Shown here: one piece after another, positions 35,351 to 47,494 of the stretch
Layout: every line of letters begins with the position of its first letter
Numbering within the stretch: the stretch's first letter is position 1
Source: Ligustrum vulgare
Taxonomy: Eukaryota > Streptophyta > Magnoliopsida > Lamiales > Oleaceae
Length of the DNA stretch: 64,000 bases
Direction: 5' to 3'
Assembly: GCA_963555705.1 (NCBI GenBank)
Contig: OY743188.1
Coordinates: 29,781,383 to 29,845,382, forward strand
Notes under the pieces: generated by a model
Told to the model about the DNA's origin: nothing
Seen by the model: only the letters and a program-made list of their open reading frames with translations
Database searches by the model: none
Position numbers and translations under genes: made by a program

Positions 35351-36218
35351 CAAGGTATGGATCCTTGTATCCATGATTAATCACCATCTCCAATTCTTCT
35401 TTAAGAACCACGAGGCCCTCCTCTTCACCTCGTTCATCCTTTGCATCTTCAACCACCTTTTCAAAATTTTTACTTTCAAATTCAACCACATCTTCTACCT
35501 CCAAATTTTTATCATTAATTTCAACGGTATTCAAATGTGGATCTACCAATTCAAAGCTCAAATTTTGAAGTTCTACCCCAACTTCCAATTTTTCCCCATC
35601 AAATTTTGGAGTTTGATCACCTAACTCCACATTTTCATCTCCTACCACAAAATTCAAGGTCTCTTCAACTACTTCTAATTCAAGTTTCAAGTCTCCCTCC
35701 TTCTTCCCAACATTCATATCCCGAGGCTCGTCTTGCAACTTAACTACATTTTTTCCCCTCCGTGCAATCATGTCCTCTTCTAGAAGTTTTAATTGATAAT
35801 TCAATCTGGATAATGGATTAATCTTTTCCTTCACCTCCTTTTGATCTTCAAGTATTTGCTCTAGTGTTAAACTAGCTAGAGTGATTGATTCTCCATCCTT
35901 TACAAATTTGTACCTGTTTCTATTCTTATCATAAAGTGCTTTCCTCTCATGCCTCCATGGCCTACCCCACAACATATGACAAGACTCTAGAGACACCACA
36001 TCACATAGTACTTCATCACTATACCTCCTAATGGTGAAATTCACTAATACTTGCTTGGTCACTTTGAACTCTCCACACTCCTTCAACCATGTCATCCTAT
36101 AAGGTCTAGGATGTTGTAGTAAATGTAACCCCAATTTTTCAACCATGTTGATACTAGCCAAATTAGAGATGTACTCTCTATCAATAGCCAAACTACACAG
36201 CTTATCCTCCACAGACAT
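35346..36218 (-). pseudogene. Gypsy protease-like ORF with acidic extension, cut by the solo LTR
   Basis: A 290-codon open frame. Residues from about 10 onward match the gypsy protease region: SNLASINMVEKLGLHLLQHP, RPYRMTWLKECGEFKV, DEVLCDVVSLESCHMLWGRP. The catalytic segment reads IDREYISN instead of IDGGSCTN; the Asp is kept but the DGGS turn is lost. A Glu-rich tail of over 100 residues follows (GEEEGLVVLKEELEMV). The last codons and the stop come from the inserted solo LTR (GTG TAG). Upstream to the primer site there is no gag. The frame is long and otherwise open, which suggests recent origin or relaxed drift rather than proven function. Confidence 0.8.
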
Positions 36219-37584
36219 CTAGTCATGAAAGTATGATCGAACTCATAATTCATCCCTTTATGTAGCTTTCAAAAAATTGAGAGACTCAAAATAAGAGGGT
36301 CCGGATATTGACAAATATCAAGAAGGAATTTAATGTTGACTCGAAAAGGAAAAACAATATCAAGAATTTTAAAGAAATTCAAGAAGTGGTTCTTGAATGG
36401 AAATATTTTTATTTTGAATTTTGGGTGGATTTTCGGAATGAATAAAATAAATAAAAATAATAATCTTTTTTTTTTTTATAAATCCGAAAATTCGACAACG
36501 AACACGACAAAACAAACGGAACTTAATTCGGATAAGAATTAAGCAAAATAAACACTTTTGAAATTTTTTGGAACGATTTTCTGAATTAAAGACTCAACAA
36601 ATTCAAGAACAAGAAGAACACAAAAAACTGAAAAACAAAACACTCAATAAGATATGGATGATTTTTATGAGACTCGATGATAAACATAAAAATCAAACTG
36701 GATAGAAAACTCAAAAAAACAAAATAATGATATAACCTTGATTTTTGGAGCCTAAACTTTGATACCAAATGAAGCAAACCACGTAGCAATTGTAGCTACG
36801 CAACCCACAAAATATTGAAATCGACCCAAGAACGCCAAAGAACCACGATTTATGGATCTAATTAAAATTAATTGAACCAAGCAACCAATATAATCACTGG
36901 GATATATTGACCTCTTGATCACAAGAAATATTAATTCTCATCGAGATTTGAACAAACAAGAATAACTCGCAAGTTCAAATTTTATTCAATGAAGAACGAG
37001 GTCGTTGAAAGCAAAATAGTCTCTCAATAATAATATCAAAGTTGTCTAAAGTCTGTCTAATACAATGAATGGAAAAGACTATAAATAAGCAAACTAAAAC
37101 CCTAGCAAAATCCTAACTGGCTCAAAATAGAGTTCTAATTAAAGTAAAATAGTTAAATAAAAAAAAGGAAACAAGATAATAAAAATCTCGCAAATCTAAT
37201 TCTCTATCTATTTACGGCCGTAACTGGCCGTGAAGAATCCAGTTACGGCCGTAAATGATTCTCTGATCCAAAATTGATATTGCAGTTACTGCCGTTGCAC
37301 ATTTGATTACAGCCGTGAATGTCTTTCCTTTGAATGGTTACGACCGTGAAAGCTCGGATTACAATCGTAAGCCGCTCGCTGATGAAGAGTTATTTATGGC
37401 CGTAAGTGTAAAGACTTGAAATTCTGCATTTTAACTCGAGACTGGATTACGACCGTGACAAGCTGGGCATTACGGCCGTAAGGATGAATCTGGTCCTTTT
37501 TCCTTTGTTTGACTTGAATATTTAAATTTTTCCGTCAAGCCTGCTATGATTCGTATTATCGGGGTTCTGGATCACATCACTTTT

Positions 37585-37956
37585 GGAGATATTTTGAGGA
37601 GTTTTAAAGAAATTTTGACGTGAGCCAATTTTTGAAGACGTCATCCATGTTCTTTTTTGCTTCGCAAGGGCAATCGATGATTATTATTATTGTTATTATT
37701 ATTATTATTATATTAATTTCAATCAAATCCACTTTTCAGTAAAAATAAATGAAACTACTAATACGAAGGCTAAATTTTAACTTCTGTCAAGTAATGTAAG
37801 ACAATTATTATTTATTTATAAATTAATTTATAAACGATATAATTTATCGAATTATTTTTTAAGTACACATTTTTCGAAATCATTTTTTAGCCACATATTT
37901 TAATTAAAAATAATAAAAGATCTTTTATAAATTTACAAAAATCAATATAGCATAGC
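37585..37956. other. Short intergenic spacer with TTA microsatellite and MITE-like piece
   Basis: A (TTA/TTG)n repeat lies at 37680-37712. A MITE-like AT-rich piece related to the 21270 family (TTTATAAATTAATTTATAAACGA, ACACATTTTTCGAAATCATTTTT) lies at about 37800-37925. Confidence 0.45.
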
Positions 37957-38717
37957 GAGTTAATTGTTTTAATGATCACTGAACTTAAGGGTATGTTTTG
38001 GATTGATCACTGAACTTTAAAGTGTCGAGATTTGATCACTGAGCTTATGTAAATGTTTTCGACTAGTCAATGAATTTTAAAATGTCGAGTTTTGATAATT
38101 AAACTTTGGGCTAACTGTCACAATAATTGCTTAACTTATATAAAAGTAGAGTTTTGATCACTAAACTTATTAAAATGGTAAACGTTAGTCATTAACTTAA
38201 CTTTCGTAACACAATTGACAAAGTAATAGACAGAATGTCCGTCAACTTTAACCAACCAATTTTTAAGAACGTCTTCGATTGATCACTAAATTTTTAAAAA
38301 TATTTTTTATTATTAGTTTGTTATATACAACTGATAATTTAAAAGTTTAGTGACTAATTGATGATTCTTTTGAAGCTTTCTTACGTTATAATTTGGGGTG
38401 TCCCGATTGATCGGTTGAAGTTGACGCGACGTCACGTGTACATTCTCTTTGCCACATCGTCAGATCTATTATGAAAAATTAAGTCGATTATTAAAGTTCA
38501 CAATTTTTATAAGTTTAATGATCAAAACTCGACATTTATATAAGTTCAGTGATTATAGGGATAATTAACACAAAATTTAGTGATTAAAACTCGATATAAG
38601 TTCAGTGATCAATAATAGACGTAGACATAGTTCAGTGATCAAATCTCAACATTTTAAAGTTAAGTGATCAATCCAAGATATACTCCTAAGTTCAATGATC
38701 ATTCAAACAATTAACTC
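37957..38717. mobile_element. Foldback element built from TGATCACTGAAC sub-repeats
   Basis: Left end GAGTTAATTGTTTTAATGATC and right end GATCATTCAAACAATTAACTC are complementary. Pairing continues about 200 bp inward with mismatches. Each arm is made of tandem units containing TGATCACTGAACTT about every 30-50 bp. No coding capacity was seen and no TSD was proven. Confidence 0.75.
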
Positions 38718-40011
38718 AAACATAGACATGTTAATTATACAAAATACCACCCATATTTATCAAAATTTGAAATCTACCACTAACGTTTTAAAATGACGCA
38801 AACTACCACTTATATATATATTGAAAAGAGGTTATACATAGTGTTTGTGTTTGGTATTGTTTAAAAAGAGTTTTTTTGAAATGAATAGTGATTTTTAGAA
38901 GAATAGATGATTGAGATTTGGTTGAAAAGTAAAAGATTGTGGGCTTGACTTTTATTTGATGGTTGAGATTGAGTACTGTAGAAAAAAGAAAAAAATTTAA
39001 GGTGAACCAAATAAGTGCAGTATTTATTTTTTTAATGAAAAATTAAAATGGAAACACCCAATAAAATTAATAAAACGGGATTTTTTTTACACACATTTTT
39101 AACAAACAAAATTAGAATATATATATTTTAATCTAATACCAACCGCTGGCACCATAACGGTGCTAGTAGTAGAATTAAAATTTTTGACAAGAAAATTATT
39201 AATTTTTATTTTTATTTGTGTATTTAATATTTTCTTAGATTTTTTAATGTAAATACACCTCTAATCTTTAACACAATCGTAGAATTTTATAAATCAATTT
39301 AGTCTTTGTTTGATGGTTATTTTATTTGTTAAAATATATGCGTGTGTAAAAAAGAATTTTTTTTCCTAATATTTTGAATGTTTCAATTTTAATTTTCATT
39401 AAAAAATAATAAAAAAAACCATGTAAAAAAATGTGTAACCTCTTTTTAAAAAAAATAAAATAAAAAATACATTTTAATGCTTATATGACGCTAATTTGCT
39501 AGAATGTTAGGCCACGGCCCACGTCATCGTCATGTCATCATTTAACATTCAGTTAGGCTAGAAAGTTAAGAGAATGATATGTGGTATAAGATTTTAAATA
39601 TAAGTAGTAGTTTGTGTCATTTTGAAACCTTTTGTAGATCTGAATTTTTTTGTAAAATTTTTTTGTGTAATTAACCCAACATAGCCTTATTTATCACTTT
39701 TTGGCTTTAGCATGTGTTCGAAAATTTGGTGTTATAATCTGGTAAAAGTTTTTTATTTATAAATACATAATGTGATTTGAAAAATGTATGTGGTTAAAAC
39801 GTAATTTGAGAAAATATGTTTTTTTATAAATAAGTTACTAATTGCGAGAATCCAAAACTTTGAAAACTGATCAGCTGATTTTTGAACAACATACCATTCT
39901 TCAGAAAGACAGATGAGAATCCACATTCTCACCTCTAACACTTCACGGAAATGCAGTAGCTTTAATTATTAAAATGTTGTTAGAATGATGTATTTTCCTC
40001 GTATATCGAGC
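38718..40011. other. AT-rich intergenic DNA
   Basis: No gene is seen. A MITE-like stretch at about 38840-39010 (GTGTTTGGTATTGTTTAAAAA, ATGGTTGAGATTGAGTACTG) is related to one at 52676-52854. The rest is unassigned. Confidence 0.45.
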
Positions 40012-40212
40012 ATAACTCAGAGGATTCAGAAATTTTGTTTAATACAGGTGGATATCGATTAAAAAATTTCAGCTAATGTTGACTTTAGTAAAATACTGTA
40101 GTTTTCAAGTTGTAAAAAAAAAAATACCAAAAATTCCTACTATTTTTTTTCCCGATAGAATCCAGCACGGACGAGCGCGACGACTTGCCATGTGGTGGAT
40201 CCGCCCTTGAAC
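40012..40212. mobile_element. MITE-like repeat with GGATCC-type ends (copy 1)
   Basis: Homologous to 50747-50938: shared ATTCAGAAATTTTGT, AAAATACCAAAAA, ATCCAGCAC-GCGAGCGCG and CTTGCCATGTGGTGG in the same order. The right end GTGGATCCGCCC resembles the inverted end of the MITE at 54736. Confidence 0.55.
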
Positions 40213-40644
40213 TCAGGAGTGTCTTGATTCTTTACCTCCTAGTAGCATCATGGCGTGGATGAAACTGATTCGAAAATTCATTCTGAAGTTATTCCGATCC
40301 CAACACAAACAACGTTGTCAAACTCAAACATGAGATCTCCATCTTCCAGAAATCTGATTATGTTTCATGGGGATTAGGGTAGTGAAATGTTCAAAGAATT
40401 ACTCACGCATTGGTCGGATCATCACATTTAAAAGGGTATGCAAATGCATTACTTCTATTTTGGATTGCTTCTATTCAGTCGACCTATAGTTGATTCGGCC
40501 TAAGTGAATAGAAAACAAGACTATTGTTCGCTAACTAACGTGCGTGGGACGTAAGTGTACGATTCACATTCAAGTAGTAAAGAGATAAGGGGTTGTCGTA
40601 CCTACGATGATCGATCAATTTGTATATAAGCTTGTTGATTCCAA

Positions 40645-41837
40645 TCTATCTATATATAAAAATAAAGTCTTTACCAAAAATAAACACACACACACACTTT
40701 CCCTCCAAAATGTACTTACTAAATTTGGAAATGTTTTGACAAAAATACAAGAATTAAAAAATAAATAAAAAATGCTTGCATTTTGGAAAGTGTAATGATT
40801 ACAAATTTGAAATACATTTTTGAGCACAACATACATTTGTTCCAAAAAAAAAAAAGCACTGTTAAATTATATAAAAAATAATGATAGTTAAAAATTTTTG
40901 TTCGAAAATAAAGAATGTGATGTTTTCGAGGTAAAAATTAGTGATTGAAAAGTGGAGAAAAAAATACGTGTGATTAATAGTATGTTTGGTAGTGGTAAAA
41001 TTTCCACACTTTTCCTCAAATTTATTTTCAACAACACATCTATCTATATATAAAAACAAAGTCTTTACCAAAAATAAATACACACACACACTTTTCCTCC
41101 AAAATGTACTTACTAAATTTGGAAATGTTTTGACAAAGACACAAGAATTAAAAAATAAATAAAAAATACTTGCATTTTGGAAAGTGTAATGATTACAAAT
41201 TTGAAATACATTTTTGAGCACTACATACATTTGTTCCAAAAAAAAAAGCACTGTTAAATAAAAAATAATGATTGTTAAAAATTTTTGTTTGAAAATAAAG
41301 AATGTGATGTTTTCGAGGTAAAAATTATTTTGACTACTTATTTTTGCAAATAAAGTTTTATTGATTAAATTCAAATTTATTGACTATTTCTTTTTTAATC
41401 ATTGTGATTGATGTTTTTAAATGAAAATTAAAAAGTATATTAAATACAAAAGGCAGATGTAAAAGTTATGAGAAATATACTAATATATTTCACATGCATC
41501 AATATAAGTGCACATAATGGTATATCAAATGTGATATACTATTAAAAAACTATTAAGTTTATATTTTCAATGAAGTTATTAATAATTCATTAAAATTATT
41601 GAAATCAATAGTAATTTATTATTTAATATATAAATATACGTTTACTATTCAAAGAATTTTTTGATAATTTGAATTTTTTATGTTATTTTTTTAAATCCTA
41701 ATAATTATTGCAATAGAAAATATTTTTTTATGCATTTATATGTGTTGACTATGTATAAATATTAAAATTTTACGAATACTTATTGAAATAAATATTACGA
41801 TTAATAACTTCCGTGCATCGCACGGGTGAAATACTAG
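40645..41837 (+). mobile_element. Non-autonomous Helitron with duplicated 5' end
   Basis: The 3' terminus has the diagnostic hairpin CCGTGC-ATC-GCACGG, then GTGAAATACTAG and a host T (CTAG at 41834-41837). The 5' terminus TCTATCTATATATAAAAA occurs twice, at 40645 and 41039, each after A. Each starts about 270 bp of nearly identical sequence (TTACTAAATTTGGAAATG, CTTGCATTTTGGAAAGTGTA). The unit is 41039-41837 (799 bp) or 40645-41837 (1193 bp). No Rep/helicase is encoded. CA repeats lie at 40684-40698 and 41082-41092. Confidence 0.8.
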
Positions 41838-43504
41838 TTTGGTTAAAAAGTCAAGTAATGAAAAAACATTGGTTTGTATTAGGTTTCTTAACTAATTAAC
41901 CTAAATGAAAGAAATAACAAATAAAAGCTTGAAAATGGAGATGAGTTTAGATGATATTGAATTTGAAAAATGATGGGATGTTTGATTTTCACTTAACTAT
42001 CACTTTATAGAATTTGCACTTTATAAATGAAACAAATCACTTAAAATATATGTTAGATTCGACTTTTCAAACATAGCCAATTGTCTACCTCGAATGTCTA
42101 CTAGCCCTAATTAATTGATTTACTATATCTTTATGTTGATTAAAATCAATTCATTGCATTAATCTATTTTGAGAGTGACAAAAATGAACCATCTAGGAAT
42201 AGAGATATCTCTATTTCTTAAATTATGAAACCTAATGTATTTGAATTTTGATGTAAAATGTGTATTATTTTTCAATCATAACACAGTCCACTAACAAACA
42301 TTTGGTAGCTAAACAAATCCAAGATAATAGTCACAAATTCAAATAAACAATAATAATAAGCACCAATGAACAAATATTTATATTAATTAAGTGAATTTAA
42401 GCTAGAATCAATCATTCCAATAAAATGAGTCATTTGTACAATGCCTTAATTACAAAATATTACAAGCAAACAAAATGAAGAAACATTCTCTTCAAGTAGA
42501 TATTTGAGTTTAACGCTTCAATGTTTCTCCATCTTGTTTTAAGTTTCTCCATCCTCAATCAATATCCCCAACAACTGCAGCAAAAGAAATAAAAGCTACT
42601 AAATTCTAAGAGTTGGTTGAGAGAGTTGAAAAAAATTTGGGAGAAAAAGATAAAAACAACTACCACCCTAACCAAGTCTAAAGATGGGATATTTATTTAA
42701 AAAAAAATAAAAATGATTTGGACCTAAAAATACCTCCAAACTATACTAAAAAAACCCTTAAAATTGAGAGAAAAACTACCAAAATGTCAAGGTACAACGT
42801 CTTTGGCTGGGTCATACCATGTTGACTTGGAATGGCCCAACAATTTTTTTTTTTTTTTTAATCTTTAACACCTTGTGATCGCGAGGCAGTGATCCCAAGG
42901 CAATGAGAGTTTCAGCTCTGCTTGCGAAGTTGGCTCCTTTGTGATCGCATGACATTTGGCTCATGGGATTGCGTGGCCAACCTTGGCTGAATTTTTGAAA
43001 CTTGTCCTCTTTTAATTATAGTCAGGTCCTCCATCTTTGTGGAGCGATCTGTTTTGACTCTGAATTTTAAAATTTCTTTCAGATTAGTCCTTTCAAAATT
43101 GCAATCCAGGTCATTCAACTTTTGAAAATGTACGCCTTGGTCTCTTTGTAATTGAACGACCAGTCCTTGACTTCTGAGAAGTTACATGTTGGTCCCAAAA
43201 ACTCCCAGCTTTGTATGACTTGGTTTTCTTTTATCCAAAATCATTAATTAAACTACCATTTTGCTTTATCTTGTGACCTTCACCTCGAGATTGAGAGGTT
43301 AACCTATGTAGACATAAAATATGTATAATTGAATAGATATTTACCCAAGTTATTCCAAAAAGACTACTTTAAATGTGTGAAAACTACGTTCCCAAATGAA
43401 ACTATCAATAAGATGTTGAGCCTATCCGATGCTTGATCGATGCGTGTGTATAGTCACTTTCTATCATCACTTATGTTCAAAAACATTGTAGGGAAGAGAG
43501 ATTT
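41838..43504. other. Intergenic, possibly containing an undelimited LTR
   Basis: No gene is recognised. GTGATCGCGAGG, GTGATCGCATGAC and GGATTGCGTGGCC at 42875-42980 form a GC-palindrome cluster like those in the LTRs at 44495 and 47962, so an old solo LTR is likely. Its ends and TSD could not be fixed. Confidence 0.4.
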
Positions 43505-46500
43505 TGTAACGCCCCGAGTTTCGTGAAACCCGGAACGCTACTTCGTCTCTCTTTAAAATATATATTTAACAAATATTGCGGAAATAAATGAATTTTAAGA
43601 AAATCCAAACATCACATTCATTTGAAAATCTTCAACGGAACTCACATTTAAATAAATTCATTTGAGAAACATTCCATAAAATTCCAAAACTCAGATAAAT
43701 AAACAAGTTCCAAAAATATTAACTTTCAAAATAATTTAAAAATAAATGTTTGCCATCATTGCCCATCATTCGCCACCGCTTCCGATCTCTGCAAATGTTG
43801 TTAAAAACGGAGTGAGTATTTCAAAAGAAATACTCAGTAAACTCATCGCCAATAATTAATTTACAAGATAATTGATCAGGTAATTATGCAAATAATACAA
43901 TGACATTCTCTTTTTAATCATAGGCATCACATAGTGAATGCAAATGAACATACTCTTGTCTTATGCAATAACGCATATAAGTTATGACATGCATAACATA
44001 AATTTCTCTTCTGATCTCATAAGAGATTCTCTTGTCTTATCTCATAAGAGATACTCTTGTCTTATGCAATTAAGCATATAATCACGTAAATCCACATAAC
44101 ACATGCAATTATAATATAAATCAATTAGTGGGGACTAGTCTACCTTAAACTTAACGAGTGTGGTTGAGCGGGAAAGACTTCAATCTTTCAAATCTCCGTA
44201 CGCCTCGTCTAGCATAACTTAAAATAATAAGTCCAATTTAATACTTTAAAACAGATTTAAATGACTTTGAACTTTAGGGACTGAAATGATTATTTTAAAA
44301 CTTGGGATATATATATATATATATATCATTTTTAAATCAATATGGACAAAATTAAAAGACTTTAAAATATGTGGGCTTAAATGATAACTTTTAAAAATTG
44401 GGGATTAAAATGTAAATCTTTTAAAACTTGGGTTGAGACTCAAAATAGCAATTAAACTGTAGGGATTGAAATAAGTGACTTTTAAAAATGAAAGTGTTAG
44501 CCCAAGAGTAAACTAACCAAGAGGGGGGGGGGTGAATTAGTTTATAAAACTTTTTCGATAAATAATCTCAAACTTAAAAATCAATGTGTACAAGTATGAA
44601 CACTTAGTGTTGTAAGTAACTTAACTATCAATGTAGTGTGCTATAAATGTGTAAACTTAATTGATAAAGCAAGTATAGCAGTTAGATATAGCGTTGCACA
44701 ATATAAATTGATAGAATAGAGTAAGTGCAATGTAAGTAAGTAAAAGGGATAAGAGAATGCAAACGTGATTTATGGAGGTTCAATCAACCAACGTGATCTA
44801 CGTCCCCCGTTACCAAGCTCTCTGTCACGAGCAATGCCAAATCCACTATATTGGTAACTTACAACAAGGAGTACCAAATCTTTAAGTGACTTACAACAAG
44901 GAGCACTTATCCTTAGGTGACTTACAACAAGGAGCACCTACCCTTAAGCAACAATCGAGTTTTCACAAAGCTCTCGAAACCACAAGATATAATGAATTGA
45001 ATTTACAATTGAAATAACTCTCTTGACAAATGATGTACTCAAATAAAGTACCGAGAGAGTTAGGCTAACACTTCAATAGATAGCAATGAATTAAGCTCGA
45101 GTGTTAGAGAAAAACTTTGATGCAAATGATAATGAAAAGTTTAATGCAATCAAACAAAGTTTTTAAAATAATCTCTTGTTAAAATATTGAATCAAATTAA
45201 GTACCAAGAGATGCCACACTTGAATAATTAACAATAAGTTAAGCTCAAAGTGTTTAGGCAATGGAACTTTGATGAATCAAATGATAATGAAAAATGTAGT
45301 ACAAATAATCAAAGTTCCTTAATTGGAATTTCTCTCTTTTAAAAGATTAAAACAAGTTTAGAACAAAGAGAGACTTACAGTTCAATTCCAATGTGGTGTG
45401 AAGATGTTGAAGAAGTTTAAATAATATAAAAACCAAGAATCTTTACAAAACTTTCTTCCAAAAACTTTGATGAATTTGATAAAACAAAGTTTAGATCAAT
45501 CAAAGTTTAATAATAATAATAGATGAATATAAACCAAGTAAGAATAATGAATTTTCACAAGAAAGTTTCTATAAAATCTTTTCTATGTTGTTAAAAATGA
45601 ATGCAAGAGAGAAGACTATTTATAGAGCAAATTTCGCACATACTGTCTTTTGCCATCGACCTATCCTGCCATGCGGTCGACCTCAATATAGCCGTTGTAA
45701 GAAAATAGCCGTTGGAGTTCAAAAATAGACAGTGCGGTCGACCTGAAAGTGTCATGCGGTCGACCTATTGATTTTGTGGTCGACCTGAAAAATCAGGATT
45801 TCAAGATTTTGATTTTTCAAGGTTTTCTGATTAAAGTTGATTTTGAAAAAGATATTTTGATGGTTTTAAAAATGTTACTTGAGCTTTATGAAGTGCATTG
45901 CGAACTATTGATGCATTAACCTTACATAAGATTTAAAAGCAATTTGTAAATGATCAATTCTTTGTAGGCTTCATTGCTTGGTCTTCATGCTTTCCGACTT
46001 GAAATTTGATCTCGAATATCTTCGATTATTTCTTGATCTTCTTTGCGTCTCATGTGCTTGATCACATAGTTTTGATTTGAACATTGAATGCTTTGAATTA
46101 TATGAAGCACTTGAAGCACACTTGTTAGCAACACAATATATTCTTGTTTGTTATAATCAAAACAATAAGGTCAAGTTGACCATATGTCAACAGAAAGGAC
46201 TGAAATGATTGACCTTGGGGCTAAAATCAAAGGAGTTAAATCTGCCGGACTGAAATAAATAACTTTTAAAATTTGGGGGACTAAGGTGTAATTTTCGAAA
46301 ATCAAAATATTAAAATAAAACTTTACTCTCTCTCTTTCCCAAGTCATATCAATCAGAGAAAAGAGAGAGATGGCGTGCGAGTGAGAGGGGAAATCCAATG
46401 GGTACTGCAGGTGCCATTCCGCCGGCGACTTCACTGCGGCATCACCGCCGTCGTGTGGCGGTGACAAAGAGGAAATGATGGAAGTAAAAGAAACAAAGTT

Positions 46501-47494
46501 TGGTGCTGATTTGTGGTAAAACCGAGATTAAAAATTCGGACTTGGGCTGCGATTTTCGTTGGTAATTCCGGCGCCCCTCCAGTCGAAGGTGCCTAAGGAT
46601 GAGGTAAGTGTTGGGCTAACTTAGTTCTTTGGTTTTGTGATGATTTGGAGGTATTTGAGTTGGGCAGTGGAGGTGATGACTGTGGCTGGCAGCTTGAATC
46701 TTGATGGTGTCGAGTGGTGATGAAAGTGGCGGATTGGTATAGGTTGAGTGATTTCTTGAGGTTGGGTAGAGATGAAAATAGAGTTTGGCCGTGACTTTGG
46801 AGTCTTGGCAGTGGACTGGTTTCGGAAATGCAGTGATCATGGCTATGGTGTTTTGAAGTTGAGGTCTTGGCTATGGGTATGGAGTTGGGATTCTCTGTTT
46901 GCTGAAATTGAATGGAATTTGCAAGAAATGAATTATGTAAATGGAAGAAGAATGTTACCAAAATATTGCCTGCTGAGTTCTTGCAGGGGGAAGATGACTT
47001 AAATTGAAGAAGTGATGGGAAAAGAAAAAGAAAAGAAATGGATTAGTGAAAAAATGGTGTAATAAATCATTATGTTTTTGAGACATAATGATGATGAATT
47101 AGTGGAAAAGAAAAGAATAACGTGGGGTTGAAATTAGGTTTAGTTATGTAGGATTAGTTTAGGATAATTAACTAAAAATTAGATTAACTTCAATTAGGCA
47201 ATGTATTTAAAACTGATATATTTTGGACTGAAAATAAATTTGAGAATAAATAAATTTTGAGATAAAATTGAATTTCGTATTTGGACTTAAAATAATTTAA
47301 TAAGGAAAATTGAGATATTTTTAATAAATTTGGAATTGGACTCGGATTAAAATAAATTTAATTTTACTTATAAATGGCTAGACGAGTGCGATAGTTCTTA
47401 AATAATGATCTTTAAAATTGGAGAGTTGTAATGACAATTTTTTATAAAACTATTTTTTTTTTTTTTTAAAACTTGAAATTTCTTGGTCGCTACA
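43505..47494 (+). mobile_element. Solo LTR, long TGTARCGCCCC family (copy B), TSD GATTT, split by a copia-type LTR
   Basis: Starts TGTAACGCCCCGAGTTTCG and ends CTTGGTCGCTACA, with perfect GATTT duplications (43500-43504, 47495-47499). Removing the nested segment 44495-46197 leaves 2287 bp, collinear with copy A at 32900. Shared blocks include the CTTATGCAAT tracts, GGGGACTAGTCTACC, GATTGAAATAAGTGA, and a GC-rich block at 46385-46605 (GCATCACCGCCGTCG, TTTGGTGCTGATTTG, GAGGTAAGTG). Confidence 0.9.
44490..46197. mobile_element. Copia-type solo LTR nested in copy B, TSD GAAAG
   Basis: The LTR is 44495-46192 (1698 bp). It starts TGTTAGCCCAAGAGTAAACT, followed by an AAGAGG(G)n run, and ends CATATGTCAACA. 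It is flanked by perfect GAAAG duplications (44490-44494, 46193-46197). TGTT/AACA ends and size suggest a copia (SIRE/Maximus-like) source; orientation is not certain. Four GCGGTCGACC-type motifs cluster at 45655-45785. No internal region, so it is a solo LTR. Confidence 0.85.

Larger units (their letters stand above)
31818..37584 (-). mobile_element. Ty3/gypsy derivative with TSD CTTTT, carrying a nested solo LTR
   Basis: The element spans 31823-37579 between CTTTT duplications (31818-31822, 37580-37584). The LTRs, 31823-32639 (3') and 36770-37579 (5'), run TGATG/TGAAG...CACATCA and differ by a few percent. On the minus strand a primer site TGGTATCAAAG (36757-36767) follows the 5' LTR, matching the initiator-Met class. 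A purine tract AAAGGAGGGTA (32640-32650) precedes the 3' LTR. Without the nested 2451-bp solo LTR and its 5-bp TSD, the element is about 3.3 kb with an interior of only about 1.7 kb. Only protease-type sequence and an acidic extension remain; gag, RT, RNase H and IN are absent. Confidence 0.93.

Noticed and set aside
40615..41374. Phe/Tyr-rich repeated minus ORFs
   Set aside because: They arise from the AT-rich duplicated 5' ends of the Helitron.
46593..47002. Ser/His-rich ORFs on both strands in copy B
   Set aside because: They are part of the solo LTR; the equivalent frame is not conserved in copy A.
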